Below, in pieces: positions 19,320-30,234 of a stretch of DNA of 64,000 bases. This DNA is from Sabellastarte sp. h YS-2021 (lineage: Eukaryota > Annelida > Polychaeta > Sabellida > Sabellidae). The notes below the pieces were generated by a model. The model was not told the origin of the DNA. It was given only the letters and a program-made list of their open reading frames with translations, and ran no database searches. The position numbers and the translations under genes were made by a program. Each line of letters begins with the position of its first letter. The stretch's first letter is position 1. The stretch is from assembly GCA_964017235.1 (NCBI GenBank), contig OZ024936.1, positions 9,462,496 to 9,526,495 of the forward strand. Reading direction: 5' to 3'.

Positions 19320-20704
19320 GTATCGACAGTTGTTGAAGGTTCAGTGATTTTTGTCACGCATGTGTTTGATTTTTGGCCAAAAAAATAAAGTGTTCATGCT
19401 GTTGAATCAGAACTACCTGTGATTGGTGAAATCAAATGTGACCAAATAAATAGAAACACAGTATACCTAAAATTATGAAGTGTTGTCTAACTGATATTAC
19501 AGGCCCCCTAACATGTCCATGTCCCCACCTCTCTCATTTTGTTACATTTATAAAATACAGTATCATTTTAAATGTGTTCTGTGAATATCCCTTTTTAATG
19601 TTGGTACCAAAGGCTATGCCGTCTATTAACGTTCAAGGATCAATGAAAAAGGCAAGATACAGATAACACTGTTAAAATAAGTTGTAAAATATTGTTTTGC
19701 TGTAATAAGTGAGGCAATGATTAGGAAGTGTAAAGTGTAAATCTGCAACAGTACATTTCCACCGATACAAATGCAAATTTATGTAAATTCTCTGACTGGC
19801 TGAACTATTATGTAGATCAGACAGGGTGGACTTTTCTTTGGATTCCATCTTCACTGGGCAGTTTATACCGATGTGAACAAGGAAATGAAGATAAAGTGAT
19901 CCAGTGAAAATGTAAACTTCTGTAAATTCTGTTATTAGTTGATATGTTATCTAGGTCTAGAATGATCAATTCACATTTGAATCCCATGCGTTTGTCGTAG
20001 TTTGTACACCACTAACTATTCCCACATTCATAGTTGGTCATTGAGTACTTTGTATACTCACCCGAAGTTACTCGAACAAACATTTTTCTATTTGCCTGGT
20101 AGCTTCCCGTAAACAAGTAAGTAATGAAAGTGACAGATATATCTCCTCTGATTTGTTTGCAAGTAAGTTATGTGACAAAACAAGAAAAGGCAGCAATCAC
20201 ATATTTTATTGTAAAATTGTTATTAAAACCTCGATAAATGTTCATTTCGAATTACTGAAACATCAGTAGAAAGATAGGAAAGATATAAAACATTACACTT
20301 TTCTCATAGTTATTAAAATTAATTATAAAATGGACACCTGCGCAGTTGATGAATACGTGTCACTGCACATTTCATGAGAGTACTTTATCGAGAAACTAAT
20401 GTACGCTGTACCATTCTGCAAACATGGTGTTTGTTTCACCATTTATCAAACAAACACACCGCAAGTTATAATCAATGCTAAAACCCGAAATAGTAGAAAT
20501 CTCAATACAACCGCAAATAAATGGCAAACTTTATGACAAGAGCAAATATCAAAATTATTACTTAAGCAAATATTTCAGGAAGAGAAAACAACAACAAATA
20601 AACTTAAGAAGTCAATATACATCTGAAAAAAAACATCAACAACAAACAAAAAACAAGTGTCCAATAATTTTATGTCACATTTTAAAGATTATTGTTTATT
20701 TATA
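19320..20704. other. Unassigned AT-rich intergenic sequence
   Basis: Only short, low-complexity chance frames are present. No TE terminus, gene or tandem repeat could be assigned across this stretch. Confidence 0.45.
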
Positions 20705-21425
20705 TTGAAACTGATGTTGAACTGTCCACCAGTTATTTTGTTTGATTGAAATAACTTCATGGGCATGTCATTCCAGCTGGCCAGGTTATTTTGACTGGAA
20801 AAAATTGTCACATCTTGTCCGTCTTCTGAGATAGCTGTGGAATTTGGCAATTTCACACTTTTGCCAAAGTCATGAAGAATGGCAGACATATCTCGTCTTG
20901 TTGTGGATGCTGGTGCTTGTCACATAGGGAAGAAGGCTTTTAGGGTCCTTGTGGCCATTGACGGCAATTATATCATTGTCCCCAATATCTGCATGTACAA
21001 GAACTGTCGTTGTTGTAGCTCTTATACAATGGTTAGTGAAAATTTGGGAGAGATTAGCCCTTACTGAAATATTTCTCATCATGTTATCTATGCTGTGCAC
21101 TCCCAATTTTCCAAAAGCACAACTTTCATTTGCAGATAAATTTTCTTTTGTCCTTGGATTTTGGAGAAATTGTTCTTCTGTATCACTTACTTTTTGTGAA
21201 TATAATCTCAAGGATTTAACTGGACACAGCTCATCATTTGGAACACTATACATACGCTGGTCTTTCTTCAAATTAAGTTGTATTCCATGATTTTTCTTGA
21301 TAGCCTCGTTATAGTTCAGGCTTACATACTCAGCCGGGCTATTTTGGTCATCCTGTTGGAATACAAAGGAGGACTTTTTAATATTCTTCCATCCTTCTCT
21401 CTCTCTTCGGCCAAAATGTGAGGCT
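20705..21425 (-). pseudogene. Crypton-type tyrosine recombinase domain, frameshifted
   Basis: The minus-strand frame runs 'SHFGRREREGWKNI' (candidate first catalytic Arg), 'CPVKSLRLYSQKV', 'FTNHCIRATTTTVL' (His-x-x-Arg), 'VNGHKDPKSLLPYV' (third-box His and a Tyr candidate). After a frame change near 20905-20920 it continues 'MSAILHDFGKSVKLPNS'. This set of blocks fits the Crypton-derived recombinase domain (DUF3504-like) found as transposons and as domesticated exons in animals. The open stretch has no ATG at its start. It begins just after a possible 3' splice site ('ttaattag' near 21425), so it could be an exon. The frameshift argues for a pseudogene. Confidence 0.7.
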
Positions 21426-21683
21426 AATTAAAAAATCTTATCAATAGCCATGTACATGTATAAAATCTACCACATGATAGAGTCAAACAGAAAATATAGA
21501 TCTCATAGAAGTATTTCATCTATTTTTTCGTTAGTCGAATACGCCAATTGTAATATTCCGAGTTACTGCGCATGTGGGCAAAGCTTATTTTACTTCCCGC
21601 GAATGACATTACTGATACAGTGTTCATAATTTGAATGGTATGCTATACCGTATTATCTGTAGGCCAATAAGAGTAATGATAAT
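21426..21683. other. Unassigned AT-rich spacer
   Basis: Nothing recognised, apart from the possible splice acceptor at the Crypton domain's edge. Confidence 0.4.
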
Positions 21684-21980
21684 ATGGTTCAGTTGTTAGG
21701 GTGTCGGACTCACAATACAAGGATTGGGGTTCGATCCCCACTGATGCCAATTGTTTCATGTGGGATAACATCCTTGGGCAAGATGTCAACCTGGACTGTG
21801 TCTCTCTCCACTCAGGGGAAATATGGCTACCCAGTTGTAAGGGATACTGGCTTCTGTGCCTTGCATAGCAGCAATAGGTAAGGTTACCAAGGCTAGCTAT
21901 CCTTGCTGGAGTAATACTGTGTAAAGCACTTTGAGCTAATAATAGAGAAAGTGCTACATAACAGGCTATTATTATCATAA
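21684..21980 (+). repeat. tRNA-derived SINE family 3
   Basis: The head 'tggttcagttgttagggtgt' and 'ggggttcgatcccca' resemble A and B boxes. The body has 'ataacatccttgggcaagat' and 'aagcactttgagc', and the 3' end is 'attattatca'. It differs from families 1 and 2. It is not a working tRNA gene because the cloverleaf is not maintained. Confidence 0.78.
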
Positions 21981-22542
21981 AAATAATAAACTCCAATACT
22001 AGCCGCTCATTTCACCAAACTGCAATTTCTTGCACATCATAGGATGGTACCCGGATGCAAGCTACCACAAATTCTGTGATTGGCTGAAGTAATATGCAGT
22101 TCAAGGGTGGTGACATTCCATTTTGGATCCTTATTTTTTCCCGTAGTTTGTGCTAATGTTTACCAGGTGTTGAATAGGACCTGATGAGATCCAGTCCCAA
22201 ACTGATGTTAATTTGGTTATTGGCAAAATTAGTATAAAAAGATGGAGGTTTGTACATATAGGGACTAAGATCCAATGTACTTTATTTAGTCTATAAATTT
22301 ATCAGTGATAGAGCATGTTTTCAAACTTCTGACACCAATTTTAGTAAATCATTTTGTAGATTGTACATAATAGGAAAACCTCCTGAATGACATATACAAA
22401 AATATATATATCACAAATGAAGATAACGATATTATACCAGTGATATTGTTAATCTTCAAGAGAGATATATTTTTCTGTATATGTCTAATGGGGGGATGAG
22501 AGGCACTAGTAAATATAAAACATTGATCTTTATTTTGCCATT
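21981..22542. other. Unassigned AT-rich spacer
   Basis: No gene, repeat terminus or tandem structure recognised. Confidence 0.4.
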
Positions 22543-22556
22543 TCTCAGCTATTTCT

Positions 22557-22766
22557 TAGTGGTTAGAGTTCTTGCCTCCAACCTCTGAGGCCGCCGGTTC
22601 GAATCTCGGGTCGGGCGCTTCATGTTGGAAAGTTGGTAGTTACTTGCCGATGCCCAGTGGTTTACAGTGCAGTATGCACTGGTTTCCTCCACCTGTAAAC
22701 TACCCGTCACAATATGACCCTGGCTGTTGAACACGACTTAAAACAACAAATAAATCTAAATCTAAA
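22557..22766 (+). repeat. SINE family 1b with 14-bp target duplication
   Basis: A relative of family 1 with a distinct body: head 'tagtggttagagttcttgcc', B-box-like 'ggttcgaatc', then 'tatgaccctggctgttgaac' and a tail of 'taaatc' repeats. Flanks tctcagctatttct (22543-22556) and tctcagttatttct (22767-22780) are the target duplication. Other members lie at 36785-37015 (minus) and 34800-34885 (tail only). Confidence 0.88.
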
Positions 22767-22869
22767 TCTCAGTTATTTCTGCATGGGTTTTTATACAACA
22801 AACACGTGATCTGACCTTTCATTCGAATTTCCACACTCAGGGAAACTGCTGAGTATTTTAGTTTATTTT

Positions 22870-23290
22870 ATTATAATTGTAGAATTTCAAAGGCTTTGTC
22901 ACCGGCTATCAACTGAGTATATAGATGTTCATATGTTTAACAAGAAAGTTGTAGTTATCTTGGCTCTTAGCTAGATCAGTAACTGGAAGTTACATGTTTG
23001 TAAACCCCTAAACAAAGTGCCTTTTAATTTACTGGGATAACTGTAGTGGTATACATATGATGCTGATGGTCTTGACTGATATCTGAAAGTGCAAGGTTAA
23101 AACCTTCTGGTAACAAGTAACTCTTAAAAGTAACTGAGATAACACGATGTATGTAACAAAGCTAGCAATGTCCAACTGATGTGTTAACATGTCCAGTTTA
23201 TACTTTTTTATAATAATAAACTCCAAACAATGATGGTTAAAAGAATTTTTGGTCTTATTTCTTGTCTTATGATCCTCCTACAGCTACAAT
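22870..23290 (+). repeat. Dispersed ~400-bp repeat, second copy at 53290-53710
   Basis: Shared landmarks in the same order include 'gtttaacaagaaagt', 'agttacatgtttgtaaacc', 'ataactgtagtgg', 'ctgatatctgaaagt', 'aaaaccttctgg' and 'taactgagataac'. The other copy directly follows a decayed Ngaro-like recombinase, so this one may be a lone terminal repeat of that element type. Confidence 0.65.
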
Positions 23291-24750
23291 GTGTACTCTG
23301 ATTATGTACTTTTATTACTGCAGTATCCCCATTTTTTCTTGAGATTCCTATATTTTCTCAATTTCAGAAAAGAAGGGGCACGGGATGAAAGAGTCCAACA
23401 GTTTTGAAAAGTGAAGAAAGGGGGCACAAAATATTTATATTTCAGTATCATTCAAACAATTAAAGTGATAAGTATCTCAACTGGAAAATTTAAAAATCTG
23501 TATTTTAATCATTTGATTTTGCATGCTTAATTTTCTGATAATGTTTAAAAATATAAACTTAGAGTATTTCTAAGAAAGTCGTCACAGGGAAATTAAAAAA
23601 GTAAGGCAAAAGTAAGTTTGGTTGCAAACTAAGCAAGCTTAAAAGGAACTTTTAAAGCAAACAGAAATCATTGCTATGACATGCAACATTGTTAGAGATA
23701 TATAGTCACAATTAATGAAAAATCACACTTTTGTTGTAAATTTTAACTTCAGCTTTTTGTCTCATTTCTTGATAGATTTTAATGTACTAAAACGAGCAGA
23801 AATGCAGTAACAGTACCCTCCAGTGATCTATTATGGAAACTTTTAACTGACATTTCACCGTTGTTTTTAAATTCATAACTAGTGTATAGTATTTCAAATA
23901 ATGTCTATACAGATCAGTAAATTTTCATCCACAAAATATGAAGTGTTCTAAATTTTTTTATGATTTGTATGTTCAAGTAACTCTTGCATTTTAATTATTT
24001 ATTTTGCATATTGACTCTAACTCAGCTAAGGGAAACTGGAAATCTCAAAAAGGACAGGTTGGTGATATTATTGTTCTGGTGTTATATTTGTTATTGTGTT
24101 TCATTGATATCTTTTGCGATTTGTAGCAAATGATACATGTGTATACAGGATATTGAAAGTGGTTACTATGTTTTGTTTATATATTTACATTTACATTTTA
24201 TATTTACATTCATTGGAAATTTTGTACCTTTTGTTACATTTTATAATGTAACAAAATCTTGTACAGTCATAATGTGAATATGTTTGCAGTTAATTTGCAT
24301 TTGAATTTTATTTACTTGTGGTGTGTGTATGTATATTGTTATTAGCCTCGTAGTTTGGTAGTGGAAAGTCTTTTGATTGGTCAAAAAGGTCCTCAGTTAA
24401 CTTTTGGGTTAGCAAGCAAGACATCAGACAGACTATAGAAATCGTATAAAAAGGCTAGAATGGACATCAGCATCTCACTTCCGGGAAATCCGGCCGCCAT
24501 TTTGAAACATTATAATATCTTGCTATTGTGAGCAAAATATGTTGTAAAATGGGCAAACTTTAAATGCCAGTATCTCAGTGAATATTGCATCGATTTTCAA
24601 TCTGTAAAAAGCACAGTAAAGGGGAGATAATGAGCTTTTCACTGAAACATAACATGCCCGGAGTTCACATTCAGCAACATGGCTCAGGCTGAGTGAAAAA
24701 AATAAGCTCTAAACAAGTCCAGAATCAAGGAAAATGGCTCATCTGGGGCC
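23291..24750. other. AT-rich sequence with a short dispersed-repeat fragment
   Basis: Apart from the 'gatagattttaatgtacta' fragment near 23775, related to the 14150-14920 repeats, nothing is recognised. No coding potential. Confidence 0.4.
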
Positions 24751-24751
24751 A

Positions 24752-25318
24752 GATTCACGAAAGGTCTCAAATCTCAAATCTAAGATTTTGGTCTCAAATC
24801 TAAGATTTTTGTTAGATTTTTCTCAGATTTGAGACCTTTTGCTTAGCTGGGGTTCACAAAAGATCTCAGGCTAAGATTTTTCTCAGATTTGGTCTCAAAT
24901 CTAAGACTGCCTAGGGGGTGACTTAAGTTTTCATAAAATAGAGTATATGTAATAAAAAGTCACAAAACAAAATGAAAATAGTGAAGTATGACATATTATT
25001 TAACTTGTAACACAAAAGATGAATAAATATTAAGAGTTTGTGCAAAAACAACAGTAAACATTTACATTACAAATTTACATGAGTGGCTTGTTTTGCTGTT
25101 ATAATCAATTCTTTTGAAAGTCAGTACAAATTATAGTAAAAAGACAACGTTTTGTTTGATTGAAAATATCCCAAATTGTGAATATATATGGTAGAGTGGT
25201 AATATATAAATGTGTATAGTTCCCACTAATCTCAACAAAATGTTACATCAGTTTTGATTGGTCCAAACTCAAAACTTGGCTGAGATTTTTGTCTCAGCTG
25301 AGATTCTGTTTGTGAACG
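24752..25318. mobile_element. MITE-like fold-back element with 'TTCACAAA...CTCAG' ends
   Basis: A copy with ends near 24847 ('ggttcacaaaagatctcagg') and 25318 (the reverse of 'gttcacaaacagaatctcag') has inverted ends about 35 bp long built from short 'aatctcag' motifs. An extra partial end of the same family lies just upstream at 24752-24846. No coding sequence. Confidence 0.6.
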
Positions 25319-25532
25319 GAAGCTGAAAAAAAAAAATTTGAAAAATTTTCCAATGCATAAGTTATTCCTATTATAAATTTTAACAGCATATTTATGACTA
25401 AGGTTCCACATAGCATACATTAATATAGATTTCCCTCTTTATAATTTGCAGAAGAATATTTCCAATATTTCTTATTTAGTCCAAAAATTTAGGCTCTGCC
25501 CTCTTTTTCTATACAAGCGTTTTTAATATAGC

Positions 25533-26205
25533 TATTAGAGAGGTTGCGCACTACGTTTTTCACCTCCGCTAACGTTAAAACTACATGGGTGACGTCATAA
25601 ATTGTTGTGTTTAACGTCATGTCTAGACTGAACTACGGTAAAAATTAACGTTTTATACGCAAGTGAGGCCTGGCTTACATACATGATTTCCCTTAATGTT
25701 TTTAGTGTACTTACAAACTTTATATTTGGAAATTTTGTATACATATGTCTAAAGAAATATGTGTAGCATTATTTACAACACTCAGTGTATCCATCCGATG
25801 TAAACTGACCAGTTAAAACACAAATTTCTACAACCAACCATTTCCTTGAGAAGTCTTTCATCCACGCCATAATATTTAAGGCTAAGCTCAATTAATTCAC
25901 TGTTATACATTGGGGTTTGCAGGTTATTTTTTCATTCAAAATAAATTGTACTGGCTTTCATTTTATAAAATGAAAGAATGTGTCCACTCCTCTTTTTTGG
26001 AGAAATATGTACTTTATTTTTACAGTACATAATTGAATACACATGAAACATACATTTAAGTACCTTTGGCCTGAACCCTTGCAAAATCTTCTGTACTGGT
26101 GTCGTAGTGCACAAGATCAAACATATCCCGTAACATAAACATTAACGCAATCCTCTGCATATTTACGTTACGGGACAATAAAACGTAGTGCGCAACCTCT
26201 CTAAT
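25533..26205. mobile_element. MITE-like element with 26-bp terminal inverted repeats
   Basis: The left end (25533-25558) contains 'agagaggttgcgcactacg'. The right end (26180-26205) is its exact reverse complement over about 26 bases. The element is about 673 bp, AT-rich and non-coding. The target duplication is hidden in flanking AT repeats and cannot be fixed. No relation to the other MITEs in the window was seen. Confidence 0.75.
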
Positions 26206-26939
26206 ATATATATATACTATCACGACCAGAAATATGATCCTGGCCATATGTGCCAGAAATATCTGGTTGCTTGTAACCATATGCAATAGCCATATTTTTC
26301 TGTATATCACATTATGTTTTTTAAGAATAAAATAATTCTGACTTATTATCTGCGGCCCACCATAGACTCAGATCAGGAGACTGAACTTTCATCGGTGCAA
26401 ACCTTTGATCCTCATATTTCTACATAACCTTTATATGTTATTCAAAGAGGTTTTTAGCAGATTTCAAAAGAATATTTATTGCTATGAAAACATATCTGTA
26501 CAAAAGTTTTGACCCCATTTGGAAAAAAACAAAAAGGCTTCCATAGCTGATTGTTAGCACATTTGCAAAACGGTTTATGGAGAACTTGATTGGGAGTAAT
26601 TTGGTAAATAAAATGGTCATCATATCACATGTTAAATGTCAAATAAGGGTCAAATAGGGGTCATCATTTTAAAAAGATCTTGTATCTTCCGTATTATTGG
26701 TACTAGTGCCTCAGCACGTAAAAACAGCTTATAGGAAATCATGATCTGTGGATCTCCATGTTTCTAATTTTTTACTTTTGATCCCTGCTTCAAAGTTGAG
26801 CTACGTCTCACACAGAGAAAGCATTATATCCTTCATTATTGGTCTTTGTGTTTCAAAGAATCGTAATGATACTGTTTCAAGGTCACACTACTTTTTTCAG
26901 AATTTGTCATCTGCTATACCTAAGAAGACCTGTTCTTCT
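26206..26939. other. Unassigned AT-rich spacer
   Basis: Nothing recognised. Confidence 0.4.
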
Positions 26940-27500
26940 GGCTAATGCCTTAGTTGGTAGAAGATTGGATTATTGTAATTTCCTGCAATCTTTCACCCAT
27001 TCTGAATTCAGAAGATTGCAGTGTGTCCAAAGCTCACTCTATGGAGTTCTCACTTTTCTCCAAGTATCATGGTTTATACTGCAGATCTTGTGGCAAACGC
27101 TATGGTCAGTAATCAATTAGAATACTGCCACTGCCGACTATATGGGTTAGCAGGAACAGTGTTGCTAAACTTCAGAAAGCTCAAAATGCTCTTGGCTGCA
27201 TTGTGTTCAGACTAGACAGGCTGAGCCATGTCACACCCTATCTAGAAACACTCGACGGGCTTCCCATTTCACATTGTACCATTTTTCAAAAATAGCCTCA
27301 CATTTAAAGCCATGATTTTTTTCTAACTTTCTTATATGTCATATTTGAGCCTAGTAGTCTGACTCAAAGAAATAGACTAGAAAGGCCATGCATAGGCAGG
27401 CATGGTCTGGCTCCAGCTGCACCAGCAGAATGGTACAGACTCCCACCTAATGTCAGATCAGAACAGAACATTTTAATCACCAACTCAACACTTAACTGTT
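26940..27500 (+). pseudogene. Two fused fragments of L2-like LINE 3' coding region
   Basis: The first piece reads 'ANALVGRRLDYCNFLQSF' (26943 on). The second, from about 27080, reads 'ADLVANAMVSNQLEYCHC' and, further on, 'APAEWYRLPPNVRS'. Both align with the C-terminal region of the L2-like frame at 59979-60695. Overlapping content shows they are two separate copies, one beside or inside the other, both with stops. Confidence 0.7.
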
Positions 27501-27830
27501 TAGACTAACTTGCCCAGTCATCACAAGTCATTCTCCCCTAGGAGGTGCTTAACGAATTAGTATTATGACCTTTGCTTGGCTTTTGGACTGTCACTCTTTG
27601 GATACAAGAGCATTAGAGGATCCTCATCAATCTTGTGCTGTACAAATGCTTCTATTGCATTATATTTTTATTTGAGTAATATATTTTGTCACAGTCAGTA
27701 TCTCAAAAAAAGTGAATTAGAATTTTTTTTTCTGCAAATCTTTTATTTCACAATTTTCCATATGTTGCCATTACAAACACTGGGGTTACAAACACCCTGG
27801 CAAGAAGGTGACCCAGTATTAAATTAACAT
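27501..27830. other. Unassigned spacer
   Basis: Nothing recognised before the 3' end of the next LINE. Confidence 0.4.
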
Positions 27831-27834
27831 TTAG

Positions 27835-29700
27835 GGTTTTTTTATAATTTTTAATCAAACAGTTTTACAAAATGTTTCCAGTCTTCATTAAACACATCTT
27901 CTTTAAAATTATATACAGCAACTAACTTATGTTCTACGTATACATTTTTAACATCCTCCTGTAAGTTTTTGAATATATGTGGAATACCTTTTCTAGAATT
28001 TTTAAATAGAAATTTCTTTGTAACCATAATAATTGTGTGGATTGGAAGGAAATACTGGTCCTTATTAAAATATCCTAACATTATATCTCTTGGTTGTATA
28101 TTCATAGTAAAATTAATCTCATTTTGAATCCATGATTTAAGTTCATTCCAAATTATTTGAGATTTATTGCAGTGGTAAAATAAATGTAGGAGAGTTTCAG
28201 GAGAGATATTGCATTGCAGACACAAAGAGGATTTAGCGTTGCCTATTGTTTGAAGTATGTATTGCGTACCCAGTATTCTATGTAAAACCCTGTATTGGAG
28301 CCATATTATATCATTATCTTGAACAGTTTTAAAACATATCTGGAATCTAAGTTCCCAATTATTTTCCTGTATATTTATTCTTCATTCCATCTATATTTAA
28401 CCTTAGCATCAATGGTTGTGTCGTATAAAATACTATAATTTTGAGTGGATTATTATTGAAATATGATGAGGGATACTAGGCCGCTCAAATTTTACAGCTG
28501 TGATTTTCAGTTTGTTCAAAAACCTAGTCAGCAAAATGTTTAGTCTGTGGTACTCGAGGAAATTTGTAATTTTAAATCCATACAGATTCTCAATTTCAGC
28601 TTTACTCATTATTTGACCTTTGTTACTTCAAATGTCTCTGACAAAGGTTATACCATTTCTGAACCATGTTGGATAGAATAGGGGTGTATCAGATATATCC
28701 GGGTTGTACCACAGAACACTGGATATAAAATCAATATTACTTTTAACGTGTCTGGATATTTTGATCCATGCTAAAAACACATCTTTCCAGAATTGATTTT
28801 GTGATTTACTGACTAGGTGGTTAAACCACTGAATCCCAAAGCATGATATTTTTTTCACACAAGAAACTGTTTCTTCAAAAAGAACACCCCATGGTGATGT
28901 TCCACATTTCAAGAGTCTATTAATCCAAGTTAATTTGAGGGATTGAATGAAACATTCTCAATTAGTCATTTTGAGGCCTCCTATTTTGTAGTCCTGACAC
29001 AGAAGTACTCTTTTTATTTTGTCTGGTTTATTATCCCAAATAAAATTGCATAATAGAGTATTTAATTTTGACAAAAAAATCTTTTGTAGAGGATGGGATG
29101 GAACCAAAAAGATGGTTAAACCTGGACAAGATAAAGGTTTTAAGTATTGTTATCTTTTCAAATGGTGTCAGATTCCTCTTTTTCCAATTTAAAATCAGCT
29201 TTTTAGCATCATCCCGTGTCAAACTGTAATTTATGCTTGGGATTTTCATTAAATCTACTGAAAACCATATTCCAAGTAATTTAAATTCTGAAACACCCCA
29301 CTCGAAATTTGAATTTATGTTTAATTTCCACTTGGAATGTTTTTTCCTTCCAATCCTCACAAGTTTGGTTTTACTTTTGTTTTTCTGTAATCCTAAGTAA
29401 CTACCAAAAACTTCAATTGTGTTAAGTGCTGCTTGAAGAGAGCTCGGTGAACCGTCTAAAATCAATGTAGTGTCATCAGCAAATTGTGTAAGGCGAAATT
29501 CTTTATTTCCAATATTTATGCCTTTTATATCTGGATTTTTTTTAATAAGGTAATATAAGATTTGAGCACAAATTATAAATATTTATGGTGCAATTGGGTC
29601 CCCTTGTTTACAACCTCGTTCAATTTTGAAAAAATCTGATTTCACTGAATTAGAATTATTTGGAGAAAATTTTGACCCACTAGGGCTCTGCCAAGTCTGC
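27835..29700 (-). pseudogene. L1/Tx1-like LINE, 5'-truncated, with stops
   Basis: Minus-strand reading from about 29700 gives the RT blocks 'ERGCKQGDPIAP', 'RLTQFADDTTLILDG' (catalytic Asp pair intact), 'FKLLGIWFSVDL' and 'LTPFEKITILKTFILSRFN'. After broken frames it ends with a Cys/His zinc-binding tail, 'CLQCNISPETLLHLFYHC' (28225-28170), and a stop at 27851. Endonuclease and RT fingers are absent, so it is truncated at the 5' side as retroposed LINEs usually are. Several stops and frame changes make it inactive. Two further relatives are at 55195-56695 and 61740-62870. Confidence 0.78.
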
Positions 29701-30234
29701 GATGCATCATGTGTTAAAATCATTTTTTTTTCTTTGTATGTCCTGTAGAGCCACATGACAAAAAAACCTGATCGTTTGTTTAAATGTTCAATATAAACAA
29801 AGCTTAAATCCTAACCCTTTGGCACTCCCATTTAGCCTTTACAAAATAAAATACCCAAAATGCCCGTCCTCCCCAAAATGGCCATATGTCACATCTAAAT
29901 ACAAGGTACAAGACCTATTCTAATATTACAATTTTCTGTGATTATCCTCTAATAGAGTTTTCTGAAAAAAGTTTTCTGAAAAAAGGCTGGAAGTAACTTC
30001 CAATGGCCTTCCTACTTTCGCTTTCAAATATGAAAGGCCACCATGGTATCCTAAGGGGTTAAAAATCAATTCTCGACTTGTTCTCATTGTGATACCCAAA
30101 GGTGATACATGTGAACAGTTTTAAATGCAAATTACATATTTGGCACTTTATTCCCTTTAGTATGTAGAAGGCATTTCAGTCTAATATTAATCCACTTTTA
30201 TGGCATTTAATCTTCACTCAAAAGCAGACTATGG
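29701..30234. other. Unassigned spacer between two LINEs
   Basis: No gene or repeat end recognised. Confidence 0.4.
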
